Shown in pieces: positions 1 through 12,507 of a DNA stretch of 64,000 nt. The notes under the pieces are model-generated. The model was given only the letters and a program-made list of their open reading frames with translations. It searched no databases and was not told the DNA's origin. Within the stretch, counting starts at the first letter, position 1. The number at the start of each line of letters is the position of its first letter. The stretch is from Escallonia rubra. Taxonomy: Eukaryota; Streptophyta; Magnoliopsida; Escalloniales; Escalloniaceae. Position numbers and translations under genes: made by a program. Where the stretch lies: assembly GCA_033065855.1 (NCBI GenBank), contig JAVXUO010002486.1:124001-188000 (forward strand). The letters run 5' to 3'.

Positions 1-1816
1 GCCTGCCCAATAGTGGAGTTGTTGACTTCGACTGTGTATCTCCGGTAAAGAGTTTACCTACACTAGGAGAACAAACAATATTTTCAACCTTGTCACCGTC
101 TGAATTTCCAGTGTCCTTATCTCGCTTTTCATAATCATCCTTAAATTTTAGACGGCAGAGCACAAAGCCACCCTGCATTTGACTATCATGTGTTAAAATA
201 CGGTTTTGTGAAGCCAGCAATAAATATAATTCTCACACACAAAAATGAGAAACAAGCGAAACATGTATCGGGTGGCTTCCTCTAGTTTACATGATTTGTA
301 AGAGAAACACGAGAACTGTCCATGGCCTGCAAACTTCAGTTCGTAATAAGCCAACGTGGTGGTTGTACGTAGGCGCAGGACCTATTTTAGACTCGACACC
401 TACGTGGTGCTCCTCTCAAGAAATGCTCATTCATGCGGCTAAGTAATTTTCCTAGGTTTTATTGTTTTGACTCAAGGTTGCAGCAGTTCACTAGAAACTT
501 AACATTATTACAAACTGGCTTGAACGGAAGACCATTGCAAGGATCTTAGTTTCCAGACTCTAACCAACTTTTGCACCTTGATTCCCGTCTCTGTCTTACT
601 TCTTTTGCCCACCAGTTGAATGCCTATATGTGACACATACTTATGCCAGTGCTGTAAGTATACGCTACTGCTCCATTCGTCATACGAAGCATGTTATCTA
701 CAGTTCGGTTATATGCTCCAAGCATTAGCTTGAAAATCTCAGGACTCCATAGCTCGAACGTCCAAGAAAAAGGAGAGGGGGGGAGTGGGGTTTGGAATAT
801 CTTACACCACTCCATACCTCAACCTAATGCATATTCATTCAACTTACTAGTCTGATTTCAATGCCGAGACTTAATTCCCTAAAATGGCACCTTAAGGATC
901 TCACATAGTCAGAGAGTTCTGCACTTCCAGCTTGGGTACCATTTGTTCCACCACCACCACTCACTCGTATCAGGCTGGGATGTTCTTGAGAACCAGAATA
1001 ATGCTTTCTGCCACGGAGGTAACCTAGAGCTTTTATGTGAAGTGGTACTGATGTCGCGTGGATTACAAAGAACTAGTTTTGCTGTACCGATACCAAACAT
1101 TACGTGGTAGTACTACGTCATCAAAAATGATGAATGCACTCCAACATAAACCTCTAGCATTCTCTTTCGGTAGACAAAAGTAACGCCATATAGGAGCACA
1201 ATTGGCCTCTTTGCAAATGCATTTATCATTACGCTACAACAAAATCCGACAGCAAATTCATTAACTTCGGTAGACATTAAGCATAACCTGTGCAGCGTGG
1301 GTGCTATCAACCGTCCTATCAGTAGCATGATACTCATGGATTTTCCAGCCAGTCCGCTTAGCTTTAGAACCACGGCCACTATGGAAAACCAAAATCTTCT
1401 TTCTGCCGATCTCCTTCTTACCGGACTTGATCTGCCTATCATTGCCCGTAGCTTTCCAGTACCCGCCCTTGGTCGCTCTCCTCACACGCCCTCCATTAGG
1501 ATACCTTCTATCATTTCGAGAGAAGAAGTACCACTCATCATCATTCGTCTCTATCACCGACAAACCTGCATTCACAACGGATACCATTTGCTTAATGGAA
1601 TTTCATTTCAAATTTCAACCAATACTTGTTCCAGCAACAGAAAATAAAACCATTACCCGGTAAGTCGGAAGGCTCCCAGTTGCAAATATCAACCTCTGGG
1701 ATAATACTGACTTTCTCCTCAAAACCGTTGATCTTCAACCGTAGGTAGTGATCAATGAGTTCTTTATCTGTGGGATGAAACCGGTATCCGACTGGCTGAT
1801 AGTTTTTGAATGCCAT
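1..1816 (-). CDS. NAC-domain transcription factor, 5' part (partial; 3' end outside window)
   Basis: The N-terminal DNA-binding NAC domain is spread over three exons: 1816-1657, 1565-1288 and 172 to beyond base 1. Exon 1 opens MAFKNYQPVGYRFHPTD and ends at DLPG with donor CCGG|GTAATG. Exon 2 carries NAC subdomains C and D, including YWKATGNDR and WKIHEYHATD. Exon 3 starts GGFVLCRLKFK and stays open to the window edge. The intron positions match those of the NAC gene at 8457-12507, so the two are probably duplicates. The start at 1816 is chosen because family members begin a few residues before PVGYRFHPTD; an in-frame ATG at 1915 would add 33 residues with no NAC similarity. The regulatory C-terminus is unseen, so whether it has a membrane anchor like its neighbour is unknown. 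NAC proteins bind CACG-core promoter sites in the nucleus (family knowledge). Confidence 0.9.
173..1287 (-). other. Intron 2 of the partial NAC gene
   Basis: This 1.1-kb intron lies between the donor CAG|GTTATG at 1288/1287 and the acceptor TGCAG at 173. No coding signal or recognisable transposon was seen in it on either strand. Confidence 0.7.
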
Positions 1817-2789
1817 ACGGCATATCTGGGACTCAAGACGCGGAGTTGGAAGCTTCAAAGATGGAGAAGAGAGGGCAAGGAAGAACGAGGGAGATTGATG
1901 GAATTCGCTTTTCAATTCTAGGAATATCTAACCTTGTCTACCTTGGAATTTCAGAAGGGACAATATGTTTTGTTATGTGATTTGCCTTCCGTCCAAAATG
2001 TCATCACTATTTTTTGGGGCGGATTTGTCTTGACTTGGCGTTTGCTTACCAAAGAATGTTCCTTACAACATAATGACTAACATCTCGCAAGAAGCAACGA
2101 ACTAGCGTGCCGCCATTGATGTTCCATGCTCCCACTGCATAAGCATTTCTGAGGTGAACCTGCAGTCATGACTTGAGTTTGCAATACGATTCGGTCAAAA
2201 CTGCTCTCTCTGGCATCCAGGCAGCTAGTGAGTGAACTTAACAAAGCTGGTATGAGATATGATCATCTGATAAGATGGTCCATCGATACTTCTGAGGACA
2301 AAGCCGGCCATGTCTTTGCGGGTAAGTTTCAAATCTTTATTCAAGAAATCATAAATGAATCATCGTAAAGTTGGAACTACCGATGTCATAGAAGCTGTTG
2401 CCTAAAGCAAATGAAAAACAAGTCTTTTTAAACTTCACTGGTTCTAATCCTCCTACTACACTTGCCACCACCACTTCGGCTTCCTCTTTCTCAGACTCTT
2501 GCTCTACTCTGCGGTTAGCACACTACCATCCTAAGCCACCTCAATCACCAACCATCGCCGTAACATCTCAGTCAAAATATGGCAGTAGTAGTCAAAATCA
2601 TTTGATAATAAGCATGAATATTGTCCAGAATCCCGGCCATGTGTGTAATACCAAGTACAAAATTCCGGAGGTATGGGACATGCAGTCCTGAGTCTGCATA
2701 CATTCTGTTTACAAGTATAATGGTTCAAAGGTTGACTAATATGCATTGTCAATGCCCACAGTTGCACATGACATTTTGAGGCAAAATAT
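1817..2789. other. Intergenic region between NAC and hydrolase genes
   Basis: This is the promoter side of the NAC gene and the 3' flank of the hydrolase gene, both minus-strand. The hydrolase stop codon is at 2790, so its 3' UTR should run down from there. No additional gene was recognised. The short open frames here lack family similarity. Confidence 0.5.
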
Positions 2790-5700
2790 TTACAGCCCAA
2801 TTGCATGTTGGTGATCATTCAAATAAATTTCTGCCAGAGCAGTGTGTAGTGCTGCTCCAACTGGCAGGACATCCTCGTCAAGAAAGAAGTGTGGCGAGTG
2901 TGGGGAGTGAATTGAACCGACAGTCTCGTTTCTAATTCCAATGCTAAGCATTACTCCCGGAATCAATTCTTGATAAAAGGCAAAGTCTTCACCAGCCATC
3001 ACCTTGTTAGCCACCTTAACATTCTCAGGACCAAGGAGGATTCTACCAACCCTATCCACATGTCGATGCAATGTCTCGTCATTCACACACGCGGGATATG
3101 GTGGCATATCTTCTTCTCTCATGTCAATGTATGCTTTACATCTGTGTACAGCCGCCTGTCCTTCAATAACCTACAAGCTCCACACATTTAGGTATTACTA
3201 GGTAAGTCATACACAAACCAATGACTGCAATCAGATGCATATCATTCTTTCAAAGAAACAATCTATCAATGTATCAGAGACTTCAGTAGATTCATGGCAA
3301 TAGAGAACAGCTAATTAGGAGGGAAAAGAACCAAATTCAAACATATAACCAAGAGCAGTGAGTTGAAACAAAATTTCTGCCCTTTTGGTAGAAACCTAAA
3401 TCCAGACTCAACACTGATCTTGTCATAGTAGTTGGGCAAAGTAAAAAACAGAAAGCAAAATAACGAGTAACGACAATGACTAAAGTAAAAAAGAAACATG
3501 AACAATCACATTGATTGCAAGGGGAAATGTGGACACCGATGGACCCCGGTAGGGACGACAGGAGCAGACATTTTCACCTGGGACTCGAAGCTTTCATAGT
3601 CTACCATAATTAACATCCCCACCCCCCCCAAACACCTCCTTCCCCAACCTGATTACGATTTATGACACATTCGCCACTCTTTTTCTCTAATCCCTGAGTT
3701 CGGCATGTGAAAATGGACATGTTACGTCTGTATAGTTCTTCACAACCAAAAAAAAATCGACAAAACTATATTATGTTAACACACGAATATCTCTCACAAT
3801 ATTTATACCACCATTGTGCACTATTTTACAATCTAAATCAAACAAAAAGGAGCATGGCAAGATGTTAAACGTGAAACTTGATAATTGGATGAGATTGCTG
3901 GAACTGGAAGGTGTGAGAACACAAACCACCAAAATAAGCTGCAGAATATTAGCCAAACAGAACACCTGAAACATTTGAGGAAAATGGATATGCAACAACT
4001 GTTGCTTATCTCTAGTATATTGAGAAAGAATATCAACATGCGGTGTCAAGTTAATTGCTAGTTAATACCTCTTTAACTCTGTGTTGAAGCTGGTGCAAGC
4101 CTTCAGTGGTAAGACTCCTCAACGTGCCACCTATTTCAACATATGAAGGAATAATATTTGATGCCGTCCCACCTCTGACATAAGTAACAGACAGCACCTT
4201 CAGCCAAAAGCCCGAACATTAGCAGTGCGTCATTTCAAGTAACATGTGGAGTTATTTAAGATCAGCTCACGGACAAGTACTATCTATGAATATATGGACT
4301 TTTGACAGGAAAGATCCTTTCTTAAGACCAGAAATTGGTTATGCTATATATAGGAGGCAATAAGAGATATAAGTTGGGTTTCTTTTGAAGCAGATGAGGA
4401 ACCTGACATCAACCACTTCCAGATTCGTTGATATGTAAAGCAAGAAAGAAAAATAGGGAAGCGCAAGAGAGAAATATAACATCATAGCAACATACTTGAC
4501 TTTCGAGAGGATCTACTTCTCTGGATATGAGCTGTTGCAATGCTAACATTGTAAACGATGCTGCAAGTACTGGGTCTACACTAGTGTGAGGTTCAGCAGC
4601 ATGCCCACCTTTTCCTACTATTTTTGCTTCAAAGAAGGATACAGCAGCTAAAACAGGGCCTGGAAGAGTCTCGATGCTTCCTGTTGCTGCTGTATAACTA
4701 ACGTGCATTCCAAATATGGCTTCAGAGTCACCAAGAGCTCCTTCCTTTATCATGTGAGATGCACCAGCACCTCCCTCTTCGGCAGGTTGAAATATCAGTC
4801 TTACAGTTCCCTTCAACAGGATAAATGGGAAAACTTATTGATAATATCTACCAACATGAGTTAGAACATGAGAAAAAATGCCACAAACACGTTGAATCAG
4901 TGACTCCTGAACAATTCAGCTATTATAAAAATCAGGCCAAGGGTGTTGAAGTATTATGCTGGAGCTGATTAAAGTCAATAAGTATGACTTCCCATTTGTT
5001 TCCTTTGCCAAGCAAACTGGTCGTAATAAATACCACAAGTATAGGAACAATGATAGTTGCTATCATTGGCTTAAGTAGTCAAATGCAGCACCAGAACTTC
5101 AGGGAATTCATATAAATTAGGCCTGTAAGTAGCACAAAAGTGATTGCATTCCAAAAAGAAGACAAGCCAGATCCTGTTCCTCTCTTGGAATGTCGCAGAT
5201 AGAAAGGTGGATTATAAGCTTACTATACATGCAAAAGAATCCACTCTCAACAAGCAATACAACAACAACCACCACCACCACCACCACCCCACCACCATCA
5301 CCCCAAACACACCCACCCACCCCCTTCTAGTCTTTTGATCACAGTATCAAGGATCAAACATTCAATCATCACCATATTGAGAAGACACAATGAGACTACT
5401 CACTGAAGTGCGACATGTCATTCAAACCTTAAGCACTCTAAACTCCAAAGCACAATAAACATCTATCAAAATCACGACAGCAAAATTTGTTGCGTGCAAT
5501 TAAAAGTTACCTTGAGGTTATCTTTTCTTTGATTTAGTAACTTTGCAGCACCAAGCAACATCGTAGTGTGAGCATCATGTCCGCATCCATGCATTTTACC
5601 CCTGTTTTTGCTTTTATGCTCCCACTCAACCAGCTCCTATACGTCATATAAACGCAAAATTATACGAAAACACACAACACGGGACAGTATAACACGTGTG

Positions 5701-6215
5701 CGTGTGCGCGCACACACAAACACACAAGAAACGAGGCGGTAGCACATTCTCGTTTATCTAATTAACAAAATAAATCTAACCGTTCAAACATACTTGGATA
5801 GCAAATTACTGCGTCGTTTAAAAGTTACTAAAATTTAAGAAGAGTAAGCGGAAATTAAAGCAATATATAATACCTGCAGGGGGAGGGCATCCATGTCGGC
5901 TCGAAGAGCAACAACGGGGGGAGAACCGGAGCCAATTTGAGCGACCAAACCGGTTTTGGCAAGTGGGTAAGTGTAAGAAATGCCAAGCTTGTCGAGTTCA
6001 CTCCGAATAAGGGCACTGGTGTTGTGTTCTTCGAATCTGAGTTCTGGGTTTTCATGGATTTTCCTTCTTATTGACACTAACCAATCTCTATCTCTGTTAG
6101 CCGAGCCCAGAATTTCTTTCGCATAGGCTTGATCATAACTGCCCTGAATTGCAGAGAGGGAAGAGAGGCATACAAGCAATATCGACATAAATCGGGGAAT
6201 CAACAAAGTAACCAT
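2790..6215 (-). CDS. IAA-amino acid hydrolase, ILR1-like (M20D amidohydrolase)
   Basis: Enzymes of this family release free auxin (or jasmonate) from amino-acid conjugates, usually in the ER lumen. Five exons are read: 6215-5874, 5636-5511, 4810-4496, 4197-4069 and 3170-2790. All junctions are GT-AG and in frame, giving 430 aa, a normal family length. Residues 1-25 look like a signal peptide. Metal-binding and catalytic residues are present: MHGCGHDAH (C132, H134), QPAEEGG (E167/E168), H192 in FGMH, and HSPHF (H395/H398). [10 protein letters not shown] marks the dimerisation-domain region. The C-terminus is NDHQHAIGL, with no KDEL/HDEL-type ER retention signal, unlike several Arabidopsis relatives. 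A Mutator-type element begins about 150 bp upstream of the start and may affect the promoter. Substrate preference (IAA-Ala, IAA-Leu, JA-Ile) cannot be told from sequence. Confidence 0.93.
5265..5325. repeat. CAC/ACC-rich simple repeat in hydrolase intron
   Basis: A run of CAC triplets followed by CCCA units lies in intron 2 of the hydrolase gene. The His-rich and Val-rich open frames here are artefacts of the repeat. Confidence 0.8.
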
Positions 6216-7363
6216 CTTTGACCTTCCCTAGTATATTCCGTATAGGTTGTTCGATGTTTCTGTCAATTATCAAGAATTAAGAACAAAGCGGAACCCTTTC
6301 ACATCGACACTGTGTTTGAGTGCACTGATTTTCAAAGTACTGGAATAAATTACACCAACTTATTTAAAAAGAGAAAGTAGGGAATGATCCCTCCACTTTA
6401 CACGCCGTGCGATTTGTCTCCCTTCACTTTAAATTTAAGCACTAAACCCCCCACAGTTACAGAAAATAGGCACCTTAGACGGGTCCGTTATGAATAACGT
6501 GAAATGACCAAAATACCCTTATTTCTTTATTAGCTAATGACCTCCTGTACTATACACGGTGTGCAATTTCCCCCCCTCAACTTCAAAATTAACCATTAAA
6601 CTCCCTTACACTTACAGAAATTGGGCACCTTAGATAAAAACCGTTAAATTTAAATTACAATTTTGCCCATAACCCTCCCCCCTTCCTTCCCCCCCACACC
6701 CGTCAGACCAGTCCCTCACCCCATTCTGCGTTACCAGATTCACCGCAAATAAGGGATTGCCGCAATCTGCACCTCCTCCTATGGTCAACCCCGCTACAAT
6801 TGGTGATTCACTGAGCACAACCACTGGTCTTTTTCTCCGACCACCAGGGAGTTACAAAAAAAAAAGGAACCACGATTGTCATTGGTATATCACCGGCGCA
6901 ACAACTACCATGATCAGTGTCACAGTAACCACCACTCCAGCCAACTCCCCCAACTTTATACTATCCGACTACACATCGTTGTGAGTTGTCCCACTGCCGC
7001 CATTTCCCACTGCCTTACGTTTGCAAGCGAGTGGGGCTTCTTGATCGGCCACCAACCGACCGGCGCAATCAACACCGGTAACATCAATCCCCACAAACAC
7101 AGGCTATCGGCGTCTGATTGCTGCACATCCGTCCAGATCCCTGCCACCAAGATCGACGACCACGTCCCCAAATCGCAGGTCTAACCTCCGTCGTCGTGCC
7201 ACCCCAATCCGCAACATCGCGCCAAACAGCGTCACATGACCACCGTGACTGGCTACACGCCGCTGGGGCTACACCAGATTCGCGATGATGTTGCCGCCAC
7301 AGTCGCATGCGAGCAGGGTGTGTGTATGTTTGCAGTGGGTGCGCGTCTGTGTGTGGGTTTAGG

Positions 7364-7365
<2 letters not shown>

Positions 7366-7404
<39 letters not shown>
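7366..7404. repeat. (TG)n microsatellite
   Basis: About 19 TG dinucleotides in a row lie inside the Mutator-like element. Confidence 0.9.
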
Positions 7405-7408
<4 letters not shown>

Positions 7409-7577
7409 TGCTGGGTGTGCGTGGAGTGTGTGTATGCGGGATTGAGTAAAAAGTCTGAAAGGAGAGAAAAAGAAGTTGAAAGAATGGTATTAAACTTAAA
7501 TAGGAAAAGAAAATAAGGGTATTTTGGTTATTTCACGAATATTCATAACAGACCGTCTAAAGTGCCCAATTTTCGTA

Positions 7578-7613
7578 AGTGTGTGTGTGTGTGTGCGGGG
7601 GGGGGGGGGGGGG
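7578..7613. repeat. (GT)n followed by poly-G tract
   Basis: A GT run passes directly into about 17 consecutive G. The run sits in the right inner arm of the Mutator-like element and interrupts its match to the left arm. Confidence 0.85.
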
Positions 7614-7902
7614 TTTAGTGGTTATGTTTAAAGTAGGGGGGGAGAAATCGCACACCGTATATAGTACAAGGGGTCATTAGTTAATTACCCCTAACAAAAT
7701 GGGCAAAAACGTCATTTACAAAAAAAAATCGTTAGTCAACGCGCGTGTTGACCACGAGCTGTTATATTTAACGGTTTCCGTCTAAGGTGCTCATTTTCTG
7801 TAACTGTGAGGGGTTTAGTGTTTAAATTTGAAGTTGAGGAGAGCAAATCGCACAACGTGTAAAGTAGAGGGGGTCATTCCCTACTTGCCCCTATTTAAAA
7901 AG

Positions 7903-8456
7903 GATAAAAAGTTAGGAAAAGCATGACTTAAGTACGCACCATTAACTTGATTGACTGAATAAATAAATTTGATTACCGATGCTTGCAGCAATAGAGAAGT
8001 AACTACTTATTATTTTTAGTTATCGATAATGGAGACTCCCCAAGCAAAAGGTGAACGCCATGCACAACAAGTGTACGGATACTCAAGAGCTCCATTGATT
8101 GTCTCAGCTTAGGAGCCCCATTGGAATTGGTTGTTCCAAGACTAACGTCTTGGGTCTCTACAATTAAAATTGATAATTATGAAACGCAGTGATTAGGGAA
8201 AGTGTTTTGCAAAGTTACGCATAAGTTAAGCATTGAATGCATGAATGAAATTTAGCTGAACTGTACCAAACTAAACTATCCACAGCCCGAGTTTCAATAG
8301 TCACTACAAATTATTAGTATGTACATAAGATTAACAACAAATTATTCATATGTACATAAGATTAAAAACCAAAAAGAAGGTTATCAATGTTACCCTAAAC
8401 CGCATAAGTATTAGAGGGCGCTAAATATACAAAAAAGCTCTGTTCTCTAAGCAACA
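7903..8456. other. 3' flank of the membrane-anchored NAC gene
   Basis: This is AT-rich non-coding sequence downstream of the NAC stop codon at 8457. It probably holds that gene's 3' UTR. A short internal repeat (CAAATTATTAGTATGTACAT and CAAATTATTCATATGTACAT) lies near 8306-8357. No other gene was seen. Confidence 0.5.
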
Positions 8457-11400
8457 TCAAAACTTAAGGTATCCTAGTGCGCCAACAACTATGACGAACA
8501 AACCTACAATCACTAGTACCCTGGAAACATAAACTGATGATGCAACGCAGATCAGTGCCGGAGGTGCCTTGGAGGTCACCGACAGAACCTTAGCCTGGCT
8601 GCCAACTGAATAATTAGCTTTTGACTTCGAATCCAAACCCACTTCCTGAGGAACTAAAGTATCACTGGAAAATGTTGAAAGATATATATCCTGGGTGTCA
8701 TCTTTGGTAGCAGCAGCAGGAGTAGCAGAAACATGTTCTTCTGTTGCTTTTACAGCCTGCATAAACCAATTTAAGAGTGTTCAACTTCCCACAAACAGCA
8801 ATTATCCGAACCATTAACTTCAAGAAAAGGATCTGACCTCCGCCACTGTTGGTTTTACTTCAAAATTTTCTTCAGTGTAGCTAAAGTCTTTTGGCCTGCA
8901 TACACCAATATGAAGTTTGGTCTGCAAACGAATTCTTTGGGGTGCAGTTCCATGCACCGAAATGTTTTGAGCGGTTGCTTGATTCCGTAGCTGCCGAGGC
9001 CTTATCGTGATCCCAGTTCCTATAGGATCATCACCCGCAACTGCATTGCTCTGACTGGATGATTCTTGAAAACCACTGAAAGACCCGTAAACTTGGTACC
9101 CAGCAGAAACAGCATCTTGCATGTTGCTAATATCAGGAGATCTGTGATAAGCTCCTAATGCTGTGTCCATCAGTAAGGGACCCTCTGTCTCAATGCTCTC
9201 CGAGAAGAAACCAAGCTATAGAGTTGACAAGAAAATTAAAGTTAGTACTAAAAAAAGGAAAAGAAAACAACTCAAAAATACACAATAGCTGAGCCTACTT
9301 TGCTAAGTGGTCAAATATGCAGCCACTATAAGAATATCCAATAAGCATCTCAAGATCTTTGATATACCTGTTCTTGGGCAACCTCAACTTCTGGTTCACT
9401 GTATGATGCACTATCAACGGCTGAAATCTTAAAACTGGCAGAATCTTCATAGGAATGCTCGTCTGGACTACATAAGATCGAGTTCAAGAACTCGGTAATA
9501 TCCAATGCATTTGTATCGTACTCAAACTGCATTCCATCCTGGTTATTGTTGAAGTCGCAATTCGAATCACCAGCTTTTGAGTTAAATAAGTAAGAAGAAC
9601 CAAGCTCCAACTGCATCTGCGAGTGCAACGGGGAGAAAATTTTTGAATCTGGTGGCTCCGTCACTGGGTCACAAAAATCTCTCAGTGCATTTTCCAGCTC
9701 TGGGTCCGGCTACAGTACGACACCAAGATCTGTTTAGCGCTTTTCGGACATTAGTACAAATTAAAATTCAGTTACTTGTCTCACCTGGATAGATGTTATG
9801 TCTTGCACTTGATCTTCTAGAAGCAGAGAAGCGTCCAAGATTGCTCTCTCAGCACTTTCAGCTTGACAATTTTCAAGACTTGGAGGTTTCATTTGAGCCT
9901 GCTCACCTGGAGTCACTGGCTGCAATTGAGTATCCTCAGCAGATGATTTGACTATTGTTGGAGAAGAAACATTCTGATTAACTTCTTCGCAGTTTGAGCT
10001 TTCAGCTTTCTCATCTTGCTTCCAATCATGCTTCTTGAATAGACGACAGAGCACGAAGGCACTCTGCATAAGACAAATAAGACGATAATCAAGCAATTAC
10101 TCGGCATTTACATAGAAACTGATTTCCTTGAAAAACGACCATGATGGAAATCAGAATTCTAAACCCTAAAACCAAGAATATTAGCAGTCGGTCTTTGTGG
10201 CTTTGCTTTGTTGGAACGATAACATCACAGACCAACCCACAAAACACAAACTTGCAAGAGCTTCAGACAGTTGAAGGTTTCGGAGAAGATATCTCTTTTA
10301 ATACTAAAATAAAAGCAAAATCGCTTACTGGATTACTATCCACGATTTCTGACTGCTCAGACTACCAACTATGGTTCGAAAGGAAGACTTCAGAAAGTCA
10401 GGAAAATCAAATTACCATTTAGATTAAGTTCACTAATCTAAAAGCTCAATCAAGTTTAGGCAATACATTTCACACAACAATACAAAGTAAATAGTGCTTC
10501 GAGTTAATTGGATTAGCAAGCCACGGTAAGTACCCAAAAGCCCAATTTTCCTCTCGACACAGAGTGAAAACTACCAATGCAAACCATGCTATGCCCCATC
10601 AATTTATATACATGTCCACTGGCCTCATAGATGTCCACTGGACTACGAGTCCATTGAATAGAGACTAATTATACCTGGGCAATGATTTTAAACATAGGGA
10701 ACAAATTTAAGATGCCAAATAACCAAGTCAAGAACCAAGAAATATCAATTAATTTTGGCAAAACCAGACAGAAAATGTTATCCATACTTCAGCAAAAAAG
10801 AGGACCAAATTATCTACCTGTCCAGGATGGGTACCATCCAGCGCCTTGTCAGTGGCAACATACTCGTGAATCACCCAATGACTCCTCTCGCCCTTAGGAG
10901 CACGCCCAGTATAGAAAACCAGTGTCTTCTTCTTCCCAACAACGTTTGCCCCCTTACTAGTCTTGATCAGCCTATCTCTACCCGTCGCCTTCCAGTACCC
11001 GGCAGCTGTTGCTCTGTTCAATCTCTGTCCATTCTGATACTTCCGATCCTTCGGACAGAAAAAGAACCACTCATTGTCATTCGACTCTATCATCGACAAA
11101 TCTGCGCAAGCGTTCATGAAATCAAAATCACAAAACCCGAAATAATAGTGATCAAACAGACCCACCCAATTCAACCTACATTATTCAACACAAAGCCAAA
11201 ACGCGAAGAGAAAAAAATGCTAATGCAGCGCTGATGTTGGTTGCGTAAGTCTGTACAGGGCAGCTGACTGAACTGACATCTCTGATTTTCTTTCGTCCCA
11301 TAAAATTTTAGCGGCAATTTTTCTACCTCTTACTAACAACCAGGCATGGGCGGACCTCCCACATGACCAAGGGGGGCCTTGGCACCCCCCCAACTTTTGG

Positions 11401-12507
11401 GGAACCCTTTTTTCTTTTGTTTTTTTAACTTATTAGTTAATGGATAAACATACGAAAATATCATTATAATATAATATTAATTAATTTGAGTCTTATTTTG
11501 TTGTATGTGTTATTCTTTGTGCCACCGACCGTCATATATTTGTCTTTCTCATTTCCTTACTCTATCTTCATTCTTCTAAATTTCAAATTCAAAAAATTTA
11601 TATTATATATAAAAAAAAAAAACCAGTATATCAAAATCAATTTTTTTTTAGTTTAAGTTCTTATTGTATATTAACTTATACGTTACTATTGTACTCATAT
11701 AATTGATAATCACATTAGTAATACATCTACATATTAAGAGTTAAGCTTATTTCATATAAGATTAGTAATTTATTATTAACTAACCTTACCAAGTAAAATA
11801 AATCACTATGATAATAAAATTACTATAAAATTAGTAGTTAAATTGATGTGGGTGAACAATCTATTTTGCACATAACTTATTTAATATGAAGACTAATTAT
11901 AATATGTTTTTTATTTTTTGTCTTTTATTTGAACTTGAATGTACCTTTTAAATATTTTTATGTTAACTATCAATATTTATATGACTTTTTGGCCCCCGAT
12001 TAGACTTTCTGATCCGCCCCTGCAACCAGGGATCCATATTTACCACCAAAATTACACAACCTACGCCGATTTAAACCTGCATTAATCTACACGAACCCAA
12101 AACATGAAAAGTAAAATAATAAAATATAAAGCAGGACTGATGCTGGTAGCATACACTCTGTATAGGACAGGACATGTTCTAATTTCTCAAACTTGTTTCG
12201 TCGCCTAAGAGTTTCTAGTGACATTTCTTGTACGGAAAATCCGAGTTAACACAACCTACATTAATCAATACTAAACCTAATCATACGTAAAATTCATGGT
12301 GACTCGGAGCAAAGCCCCGACAATTCAGGGAGAAATGTTACCAGGTAAGTCCCAGGGTTCCCATTTACAAACGTCAACCTCACGAATAACCTCGACTTCC
12401 TTGTCGGAACCGTTGATCTTCAACCTTAAGTAGTGATTGATGAGCTCCTCGTCTGTTGGCCGAAACCGGTACCCCACCGGCAGCGACTTCACCGGCAATA
12501 CGGCCAT
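8457..12507 (-). CDS. Membrane-anchored NAC transcription factor (NTL type)
   Basis: Six exons are read: 12507-12342, 11101-10818, 10063-9785, 9709-9368, 9215-8838 and 8756-8457. All are in frame and give 582 aa. The NAC domain fills residues 1 to about 160, with [37 protein letters not shown] and FVLCRLFKK. The middle is acidic and Ser/Gln-rich, as expected of an activation region. The last 25 residues form one hydrophobic span ([20 protein letters not shown]) ending KF. NAC proteins with such an anchor (NTLs, e.g. NAC062, NAC091, NAC014) are held at a membrane and released by proteolysis under stress to enter the nucleus (family knowledge). The start ATG at 12507 lies seven residues before LPVGYRF. 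Intron 1 carries a hAT-type MITE. Which NTL clade this is cannot be settled by eye. Confidence 0.93.
11345..12022. mobile_element. hAT-type MITE in intron 1 of the NTL NAC gene
   Basis: The AT-rich 678-bp block starts CATGGGCGGACC and ends GATCCGCCCCTG. These ends are inverted repeats with 10 of 12 matches. It is flanked by an exact 8-bp duplication CAACCAGG at 11337-11344 and 12023-12030. An 8-bp duplication with short terminal inverted repeats is the hAT pattern. It has no open frame for a transposase. It sits wholly inside the intron, so the coding frame is unaffected. Confidence 0.85.

Larger units (their letters stand above)
6372..7891. mobile_element. Mutator-like non-autonomous element with doubled inverted ends
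   Basis: The ends of this 1.5-kb stretch are inverted copies of one another. The outer arm starts at about 6377 (GTAGGGAATGA) and its partner ends at about 7884. Similarity runs for about 115 bases through a stretch ending in CACCTTAGACGG. Inside this a second related pair lies at about 6535-6650 and 7545-7680. The flanks carry the same TATTTAAAAAG at 6361-6371 and 7892-7902, consistent with a 9-11-bp target duplication. The interior (about 6670-7440) is GC-richer with no recognised gene and no transposase. A (TG)n tract lies near 7366 and a (GT)n(G)n tract near 7578. Long inverted ends and a duplication of about 9 bp are typical of Mutator-type elements. Confidence 0.75.

Noticed and set aside
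5117..5338. His-rich (+) and Val-rich (-) frames
   Set aside because: Created by the CAC/ACC simple repeat in an intron of the hydrolase gene.
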